64,000 nucleotides of DNA, from positions 115,441 through 179,440 of the forward strand of contig JAEYUW010000020.1 of NCBI GenBank assembly GCA_023432225.1, in the 5' to 3' direction. The stretch is from Verrucomicrobiota bacterium. GTDB lineage: Bacteria; Verrucomicrobiota; Verrucomicrobiia; Opitutales; Opitutaceae. Shown here piece by piece: positions 58,287 through 64,000 of the stretch (positions within the stretch are counted from its first letter, which is position 1; the number at the start of each line of letters is the position of its first letter). The position numbers were made by a program, and so were the translations under genes. The notes below the pieces were generated by a model. It saw nothing but the letters and a program-made list of their open reading frames with translations. It made no database searches and had not been told where the DNA came from.

Positions 58287-60779
58287 ATGTCCTCCCCCCA
58301 TGCTTCCGCGTCGGGTTCCAGCGGGCTGCTCGCTGGCGTGCCCGGAGATATCCGTCATGCGTTTCGGTTACTGTGGAAGAGTCGAGGCTTCGCGGCCACC
58401 ACGCTCCTGACACTCGCGCTGTGCATCGGTGCGACCACCGCGATCTTCTCGACGGTGTATTCGCTGATGCTGAAACCGCTGCCGTTCCACGAGCCGGACC
58501 GCATCGTCGAACTCTACACCTCGGCCGCGAAGGCCGGCCTCAATCACATGCCGGCGAACGTGCCGTTCTACCTCGACTACTCGAAGAACGCCACGTCCTA
58601 CGAGACGCTCGCGCTGTGGACCTTCGGCTACAACATGGTGGGCGAAGAGGGCGCGGTGGTGCGCACACCGATCGCCCGGGCGACGGCGGAAATCTTTTCG
58701 ATCCTGCGCGTGCAGCCGGTGCTGGGCACGTTCTTCACCAAGGAACAGAACAAGCAGGGCGCGGATCGCGTGGTCGTGCTGACGCAATCTTACTGGCGCA
58801 CGCAGTTCAACGAGAGCCCCGAGGTGATCGGGCGCGAGATGCGTATCGACGGCGAGACCTACAAGATCATCGGCGTGGCGCCGCGGGTGTTCGAGGCGTT
58901 CGACGCGCGCGTGAAATTCATCATGCCGCTCAGCTGGCCGGCGGGCGCGGAGAATCCGCAGGGCCGCTACGGCGTCGGCTTGGGTCTCTACGGTCGGCTC
59001 AAACCCGGTGCGACCATTGGCGGAGCCGATGCGGAGGCGAAGACGCTCGAGAAGATTTACGTCGACGCGTCACCACCGCAGGTGAAGGCGTTCGCGGAGC
59101 GCTCGGGCATGACGATGAACGTCGGCGGCGTGCAGGACCAGCGCGTCGAGCCGGTGCGGCCGACGTTGCTGCTGTTGCAGGGCGGCGTGGCGTTCGTGTT
59201 GCTCATCGGCTGCGTGAACGTCGCCAACCTGCTCCTTGCGCGCTCAAACGCGCGGCAGTCGGAGCTGGCGATCCGCTCCGCGCTGGGCGCGAGCCGGCGC
59301 ATCATCGCGCGGCAACTGCTGCTCGAGAGCCTGCTGCTCACCGGCCTCGGCGCTGTGCTCGGCGTGGCGCTCGCGTGGGGCGCGCTGAAGGTGACGAACT
59401 TCTATCTCGCGAAAATGCTGCCGCAGGCGATGGCGGCGACGATCGATGGACGCGTGCTCGGCTTCGCCGTGGCGCTGGCGCTCGTCGTCGGCGTGTTGAT
59501 CGGACTCATCCCGGTGTTTCACGTGCTACGGACCAATCTCGCGGAGGTGATTCAGCGTGGGACGCGTGGCGCCTCCTCCGGTCGTGGCGTGCGCGCGCTG
59601 AGCAGCGCGCTCATCGTCGCGCAGGTTGCCGTGGCGCTCATGTTGCTGACGGGCGCGGGACTGCTGATTCACAGCTTCGCCAAGGCGCTCGAGGTGAATC
59701 CGGGCTTTGACCCGAAGCACGTGGTCACGGGGCGCATCGCGTTGCCGCAGGCGCACCGCGCGAGCGACGAGGCGGCGAACAAGATCCGCGAGCGGTTGCT
59801 GACGGCGCTGCGCGAGATTCCGGGCGTGCAATCGGTCGCGCTGGGCTTTGCCACGCCGTTCCAGGGCGGGTTGCCGATCAATGCGTTCACGCTGGAGAAC
59901 GACACGCTGCCGCCGGGCTCGCCGCAGCCGGGAGCGTTTCGCGTTTTCGTGACGCCCGGCTATCTCGAAACACTCGGCCTCAAGCTGCTGGAGGGACGAT
60001 TCTACGAGGAAGGCGATCTCGCACCGGGGCGTCGCGTGTTCGTGGTCGATGAGAGTTTCGCGAAAAGATTTTTTCCGAACCGCTCCGCGCTGGGCGGCCG
60101 GTTTGTGTTTGGCCAGCGTCCGGAGAAGGATGCGGACTGGCCGAGCATCGTGGGCGTCGTGAAGGACGTGCCGCACAACGGCGTGGAGGAGAAGAGCGGA
60201 AATCCGTTTATCTATCAGGTCATGCAGGGCGGGCGGCCGGGTGGCTTGACGCTGTTCCTGCGCACCGAGCGACCGGCGGGGGACGTCGTCGCGGCGCTGC
60301 GCGCGAAGGTGAAGGAGATTGATCCGGCGATCGCGTTGTTTGACGCCGGCGCGATGGCGCAGGTGGTCGACTCGTCCTACGACAACCGCCGCGCGGTCAT
60401 GCTGCTGCTCGTGGCGTTCGCGGGCTTGGCGTTGTTTCTCTCGGCCCTCGGCATCTACGGCGTGCTCGCCTATGACGTCTCGCAACGCACGCGCGAGATT
60501 GGCGTGCGCGGCGCGATTGGCGCATCGCAGGGCGAGATCATCGGCATGATTCTGAAACAAGGCCTCTGGAAAACGGGCATCGGCATCGTGCTCGGCCTAG
60601 TGGGGGCGGCGTTGCTCAGCCATTCCATGACGAGCCTGCTGTTCGGCGTCACGCCGACGGAGCCAATGGTGTATGCCGCGGTGTCGCTCGTGCTCGTTGT
60701 GGTGGCGTTGCTCGCGAGCTATCTGCCGGCGCGGCGCGCGGCAAAGATCGACCCGCTGGTGGCGTTGCGGGACGAGTGA
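58287..60779 (+). CDS. ADOP-type ABC transporter permease (MacB-like, duplicated)
   Basis: The 830-residue protein is an orphan duplicated permease of the FtsX/MacB fold. An N-terminal DIRHAFRLLWKSRGFAATTL leads into a membrane segment, followed by a MacB periplasmic core domain and three membrane segments with NVANLLLARSNARQSELAIR. A second membrane/periplasmic unit ends with ARTREIGVRGAIGAS-like text (TREIGVRGAIGASQGEIIGM) and LPARRAAKIDPLVALRDE. This is the Acidobacterial Duplicated Orphan Permease architecture, encoded without its own ATPase. The substrate is unknown. The ATG at 58287 is preferred to a TTG at 58227. Confidence 0.92.
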   Translation: MSSPHASASGSSGLLAGVPGDIRHAFRLLWKSRGFAATTLLTLALCIGATTAIFSTVYSLMLKPLPFHEPDRIVELYTSAAKAGLNHMPANVPFYLDYSKNATSYETLALWTFGYNMVGEEGAVVRTPIARATAEIFSILRVQPVLGTFFTKEQNKQGADRVVVLTQSYWRTQFNESPEVIGREMRIDGETYKIIGVAPRVFEAFDARVKFIMPLSWPAGAENPQGRYGVGLGLYGRLKPGATIGGADAEAKTLEKIYVDASPPQVKAFAERSGMTMNVGGVQDQRVEPVRPTLLLLQGGVAFVLLIGCVNVANLLLARSNARQSELAIRSALGASRRIIARQLLLESLLLTGLGAVLGVALAWGALKVTNFYLAKMLPQAMAATIDGRVLGFAVALALVVGVLIGLIPVFHVLRTNLAEVIQRGTRGASSGRGVRALSSALIVAQVAVALMLLTGAGLLIHSFAKALEVNPGFDPKHVVTGRIALPQAHRASDEAANKIRERLLTALREIPGVQSVALGFATPFQGGLPINAFTLENDTLPPGSPQPGAFRVFVTPGYLETLGLKLLEGRFYEEGDLAPGRRVFVVDESFAKRFFPNRSALGGRFVFGQRPEKDADWPSIVGVVKDVPHNGVEEKSGNPFIYQVMQGGRPGGLTLFLRTERPAGDVVAALRAKVKEIDPAIALFDAGAMAQVVDSSYDNRRAVMLLLVAFAGLALFLSALGIYGVLAYDVSQRTREIGVRGAIGASQGEIIGMILKQGLWKTGIGIVLGLVGAALLSHSMTSLLFGVTPTEPMVYAAVSLVLVVVALLASYLPARRAAKIDPLVALRDE

Positions 60780-60808
60780 GTCGCGCGACGCGTTTGCTTC
60801 GCCGGAGT

Positions 60809-60886
60809 GTAGGGCGGTGTCGCCGGACTCCGCTGAGCAGGTGGCATGCACCTGCGTGGAAAAGCGGGGTTCGGCGACCCCGCTAC
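60809..60886 (+). repeat. GTAG/CTAC paired repeat with central hairpin
   Basis: Begins GTAGGGCGGTGTCGCCGGAC and ends GGGGTTCGGCGACCCCGC then TAC, with a central CAGGTGGCATGCACCTG hairpin. The arms are imperfect. Confidence 0.6.
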
Positions 60887-60923
60887 AGCCCGCCGAGCGA
60901 GCGGTAAGGTGGTCGCCGCTGTC

Positions 60924-60968
60924 CCCGGGGCGACGAGGACGTTGTTCCCGGGGCGACGAGGACGTTGT
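60924..60968 (+). repeat. Two tandem copies of a 22-bp unit (period 23)
   Basis: CCCGGGGCGACGAGGACGTT then GT is repeated at 60924-60945 and 60947-60968 without mismatches. It may be a recent slippage duplication. Confidence 0.75.
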
Positions 60969-61040
60969 GAACGTTACGAGGCTCGAACAGTGCCGTTGGG
61001 GACGACGGCGCCCACCACCCGCCCTCGGTCACACGCCGCA

Positions 61041-61065
61041 GTTTGTAACTTATTATGTTACAAAC
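61041..61065. promoter_or_regulatory. Operator palindrome 1 upstream of the glycoside hydrolase
   Basis: GTTTGTAAC, TTATTAT and GTTACAAAC form a perfect 9-bp dyad in a very AT-rich island. An almost identical site follows 57 bases later. The form suits a dimeric repressor or activator of the hydrolase gene; the regulator is not in the window. Confidence 0.75.
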
Positions 61066-61097
61066 CCGAGGGCGCGCAGCGGCGTGAAACCGACCTC

Positions 61098-61122
61098 GTT
61101 TGTAACGTAATATGTTACAAAC
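61098..61122. promoter_or_regulatory. Operator palindrome 2 upstream of the glycoside hydrolase
   Basis: GTTTGTAAC, GTAATAT and GTTACAAAC: the arms are identical to site 1 and only the 7-base centre differs. It lies about 130 bases before the hydrolase ATG. Confidence 0.75.
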
Positions 61123-61250
61123 GGCCGGTGGTGACTCGCGCGGGCGAAACTTACCGGGGGCGGCGGGCGATGGGGGCTGCGCATGCGGTCGGACGCGTGA
61201 TCGTGGTGTTTTTTGTTTCGCTGAGCGGCGAGACTCGCACGCTCGGCGCG

Positions 61251-63896
61251 ATGAAGACTTCGGCGTATCGGACGGTCGCGGGAATGTTCGGTGCACTCGC
61301 TCTGCTTCCTGCGGTGCTCTCCGCCGCTGAGGCGCCAGCCGGCTGGTTTCTGTGGCCTTACGTGGAGCCGCGGCCGGGCAGTGCGCTCGATACGAGCGGG
61401 CTCAACCACCAGCCCGCCGGCGCGCGCGGTGCGGTCGTGGTGCGCGACGGGCATTTCGTCACGGCGAACGACGGACAGCGGATTCGCTTCTGGGGCTGCA
61501 ATCTCAGCAGCGACGAGGCGTTCGTCGATGCCGCGACGGCCGATCGTCTCGCGCGTCGGCTTGCGCAGGGCGGCGTGAACATCGCGCGTCTGCATCACCT
61601 CGACAACCCGTGGTCGGTGGACGGAGGCGGCAGCCTGTGGAAACCCGGCTCGACCGATCGGGTCCACGTCGACCCGGCGCAGCTCGATCGGTTGCACCGC
61701 GTGGTCGCGGCGCTGAAAGAACAGGGCATCTACAGCAACGTGAACCTGAAGGTGTCGCGCACGCTGACGGCAGCGGATGGTTTTCCGGAATCGATCGCGG
61801 CCGCGCCGGGATTTCAGAAGCGGTTGGATTACTTTCAGGAGCGGATTGTCGCCTTGCAGAAGGATTTCGCGCGGCAGCTGCTGGAGCCGAAGAATCCCTA
61901 CACGGGCTTCTCGCTCGCGGAAGATCCGGCCGTGGCGGTGATCGAGATCAACAACGAGAACTCGCTGCTCGGCCTGCGCACGCGCGAAGCCGGCGACGGC
62001 TTGGAGACGCTGCCCGAACCGTTCCGCGCCGAACTGACCGCGCTGTGGAATGCGTGGCTGGCCGAGCGCTACGCGACCGACGAGGCGCTCGCGCAGGCGT
62101 GGGCGGCGGAGGCGACGCCGCGCGGCGAGTCGGCGTTGGCAGCGACGTTGCGTTGGGCGCCGGATGCGGAGCCGGGTAACGACGTGCGGCTGGAGTCGGC
62201 GGCGCCCGACACCGTGACGCTCGACGTGCAACCGGGCGGCGACGGTGTGCGGCTGCGCGCGGGAGCGTTTCTCGGCGGTTTGCCGCTCCGCGATGGGGCC
62301 ACTTACACGCTGACGTTTCGCGCACGGGCCGATCGGAATCGCCCAATCGAAGTGGCGGTCGCGCGCGACGAGGCGGGATGGCGCACGGACAAGTGGCGGA
62401 CGCTCGGCCTCCGCCAAGTGCTGCCGCTGACGACCGAGCCGCAGGAGTTCCGCCTCGTCTTCCTGACGCATTCGATCGTGGACGTCGGCGCGCGTTTGGC
62501 GGTGCTGGCCGGTCATGCGCCCGGAAAAGTATGGATCAGCGACCTGAAACTGGAGTCCGGCTCGGCGACGGCGGGGTTGCGGGCGGACGAGTCCCCGCGC
62601 CGCGGCACGGTGCCGATTCCAACCGATGCGACGCCGGCGCAGTGGAACGACTACCTCGATTTCCTGCTCGTGCTGGAGCAGCGCTACGTAGCGACGATGC
62701 GCGCGTTCCTGCGCGACGAACTCGGCGTCCGCGCACCGATCGTCTGCACGCAGGCGAACTACGGCGGCATCGCCGGCCTCGTGCGCGAGCAGTCGTCGGA
62801 GTTCATCGACGCGCATTGCTACTGGCAGCACCCGGATTTTGCGGGCCACACGAGCGTCTGGAACACCGCCCGCTACACGATCAACAACACGCCGCAACTC
62901 GCGGAGTTTGGGCCGCGCTGGTTCGGCGAACTCGGTGGCATCGCGCAGCTGCGCGTGACGGGAAAGCCTTTCACCGTGACTGAAGTCGATCATCCCGCGC
63001 CGAGCGACTACGCGGTTGAAATGTATCCGGTGTTGGCGACGTTCGCGGGTTTGCAGGATTGGGACGCGATCTACCCGTTCGATTCGGTGACGCTCGGCGT
63101 GGACGATCCCGCGGCGGCGATCGGCACGTTTTTCGACCAGGCGCATCACCCGGCGAAGTGGGGCTTCGGTCCGTTTGCGACGCGGGTGTTCCGACAAGGA
63201 CTCGTGCCGCCGCCGGTGACGAGTCGGGAGCTGTTCGTCGGCACGCCACTGTGGCAGGAAGCGAATCACCTCGATGTGCTCTGGCTGCGCACGCAGCCGG
63301 GCGCGGATATCGGATTCCTGACGGACCGACTGAGTGTGAACGAACGCCTGCTCGCGGCGGGGCAGCTGAGTCGGGTCGAGCGTCGCGGGAGCGAGCACGC
63401 GCGCGGCAAAGCGTCGCGTGCGATCACGATGGTGCGGGCGAAGCATGGGCCGGCGTATGTCGTGGCCACGCCGGCCGCGGCGGCCGTTGTCGGTTTTCTC
63501 GGCGAGTCGCGCATCGAGGCCGGCGCGTTGACGGTCGAGTGCGAGGCGTTCGGACTGAACTTCGGTGCGGTCGGCGTCGTCGCGCTCGACGAAAAGACGC
63601 TGCGTCAATCGGCGCGCGTGCTGGTGACGCTCGCGGCGCGGGCGGAGAATCAGGGCCAGCGTTGGAACGTCGCGCGCACGAGCGTCGGCGACGTTTGGGG
63701 CAAGGGCGGGCCGCCGATCGCGGAGCGCGTGCCGGCAGAGGTGCGACTCGCTGCCGACGGACCGCGCCGAGTTTTCGCGCTGGCGCCAGATGGTTCGCGC
63801 GCGGAGGAAGTGAAGGCCACGTGGCGCGACGGCGCATTGCGATTCTCGACGCGCGAGGGCGTGGCGACGTTGCATTACGAGATCGTGATGCGGTGA
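61251..63896 (+). CDS. Exported glycoside hydrolase (clan GH-A type) with embedded carbohydrate-binding-like domain
   Basis: The 881-residue protein has a signal peptide (TVAGMFGALALLPAVLSAAE) and a catalytic TIM barrel: RIRFWGCNLSSDEAFVDAAT, GGVNIARLHHLDNPWSVDGG, the presumed acid/base Glu236 in VIEINNENSLLGL and the presumed nucleophile Glu578 in FTVTEVDHPAPSDYA. Between them, residues about 305-437 form a beta-sandwich resembling CBM4/9-like modules (LRDGATYTLTFRARADRNRP to KVWISDLKLESG). The C-terminal 200 residues are beta-rich. It probably acts on a plant or algal polysaccharide; the specificity is unknown. Two operator palindromes precede it. The ATG at 61251 opens the signal peptide. 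Confidence 0.85.
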   Translation: MKTSAYRTVAGMFGALALLPAVLSAAEAPAGWFLWPYVEPRPGSALDTSGLNHQPAGARGAVVVRDGHFVTANDGQRIRFWGCNLSSDEAFVDAATADRLARRLAQGGVNIARLHHLDNPWSVDGGGSLWKPGSTDRVHVDPAQLDRLHRVVAALKEQGIYSNVNLKVSRTLTAADGFPESIAAAPGFQKRLDYFQERIVALQKDFARQLLEPKNPYTGFSLAEDPAVAVIEINNENSLLGLRTREAGDGLETLPEPFRAELTALWNAWLAERYATDEALAQAWAAEATPRGESALAATLRWAPDAEPGNDVRLESAAPDTVTLDVQPGGDGVRLRAGAFLGGLPLRDGATYTLTFRARADRNRPIEVAVARDEAGWRTDKWRTLGLRQVLPLTTEPQEFRLVFLTHSIVDVGARLAVLAGHAPGKVWISDLKLESGSATAGLRADESPRRGTVPIPTDATPAQWNDYLDFLLVLEQRYVATMRAFLRDELGVRAPIVCTQANYGGIAGLVREQSSEFIDAHCYWQHPDFAGHTSVWNTARYTINNTPQLAEFGPRWFGELGGIAQLRVTGKPFTVTEVDHPAPSDYAVEMYPVLATFAGLQDWDAIYPFDSVTLGVDDPAAAIGTFFDQAHHPAKWGFGPFATRVFRQGLVPPPVTSRELFVGTPLWQEANHLDVLWLRTQPGADIGFLTDRLSVNERLLAAGQLSRVERRGSEHARGKASRAITMVRAKHGPAYVVATPAAAAVVGFLGESRIEAGALTVECEAFGLNFGAVGVVALDEKTLRQSARVLVTLAARAENQGQRWNVARTSVGDVWGKGGPPIAERVPAEVRLAADGPRRVFALAPDGSRAEEVKATWRDGALRFSTREGVATLHYEIVMR

Positions 63897-63955
63897 GCGT
63901 GCGGCGTGAGATGCGATGAGGCGGGGGCGGTTTCGAAAGAGTGCGCGGGAATTTT

Positions 63956-63985
63956 GTAGGGCGGGGTCTCCCCACCCCCCCGCCC
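63956..63985 (+). repeat. GTAG palindrome, family D, at the window edge
   Basis: GTAGGGCGGGGTCTCCCCAC then a run of C ending CGCCC. It matches the left unit of the element within rlmI; the partner unit, if any, is beyond the window. Confidence 0.55.
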
Positions 63986-64000
63986 ACGCAGCGCATGCCA

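Larger units (their letters stand above)
60780..61250. other. Gene-free regulatory stretch upstream of the glycoside hydrolase
   Basis: It contains a paired GTAG repeat (60809-60886), a 23-base tandem duplication (60924-60968) and two AT-rich operator palindromes (61041-61065 and 61098-61122). The glycoside hydrolase frame stays open through it, but the translation is non-protein-like and crosses all of these elements. Confidence 0.7.

Noticed and set aside
60846..61250. 135-codon N-terminal extension of the glycoside hydrolase
   Set aside because: It translates a repeat, a tandem duplication and both operator palindromes; a clear signal peptide starts at the ATG at 61251.
61053..63875. 940-codon open frame antisense to the glycoside hydrolase
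   Set aside because: Arg/His-rich shadow translation with no family motifs; long antisense frames are expected opposite GC-rich codon-biased genes.

Overview
The window is high-GC bacterial chromosome, most probably from the Opitutaceae or close relatives in the Verrucomicrobiota. This is an inference from gene content: an exosortase with a fused EpsI-like domain beside a PEP-CTERM protein, an ADOP-type permease, DUF5069, a 3-keto-disaccharide-hydrolase-like (DUF1080-like) domain, many secreted serine peptidases, weak Shine-Dalgarno sequences and very numerous GTAG-type palindromic repeats. There is no rRNA, tRNA, CRISPR array, transposase or phage gene that I can see. Nearly all of it is coding, with genes on both strands in short operons.

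Layout. 0-4 kb: a truncated secreted-protein ORF, a TfoX-like/YdeI pair, a small hypothetical protein, a secreted alpha/beta hydrolase and a flagellin whose variable domain is replaced by a lectin-like jelly-roll module behind a sigma-28-type promoter. 4-9 kb: prfC, rlmI (with a repeat element inside its reading frame) and an esterase. 9-14 kb: a protein-sorting cluster (choice-of-anchor A PEP-CTERM protein, membrane-anchored TPR protein, exosortase-EpsI fusion). 14-20 kb: enolase, a 33-residue ankyrin repeat protein, two overlapping single-domain response regulators, and a Ser/Thr kinase-rpoN operon. 20-24 kb: an IscA-type Fe-S protein, menG, an IHF/HU-like protein, hisS and a membrane hydrolase. 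24-31 kb: an M13 peptidase and the threonine-catabolic genes kbl and tdh, which are separated by an oppositely oriented SatD + membrane-protein pair behind three evenly spaced palindromes. 30-37 kb: alkylation repair (AlkA-like glycosylase, Ogt), TraB/GumN, an S9 peptidase and dgt. 37-44 kb: an AspT/YidE-type transporter, a beta-barrel protein, GDYXXLXY/DUF2157 proteins, an HD phosphohydrolase and OpgC. 44-53 kb: two tandem prolyl oligopeptidases, a response regulator, trmL, an ispH with a long N-terminal extension, and pdxH. 53-64 kb: DUF5069, a propeller hybrid histidine kinase, an ADOP permease and a secreted glycoside hydrolase preceded by two near-identical operator palindromes.

Intergenic space is dominated by at least ten sequence families of paired palindromes that begin GTAG and end CTAC (REP/REPIN-like). 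They often lie directly after stop codons, and in six genes the TAG of GTAG is itself the stop codon. One element lies in frame inside rlmI. The features I rate most worth following are the flagellin insertion, the SatD-DUF3307-like module with its operators, and the repeat families with their effect on gene ends.
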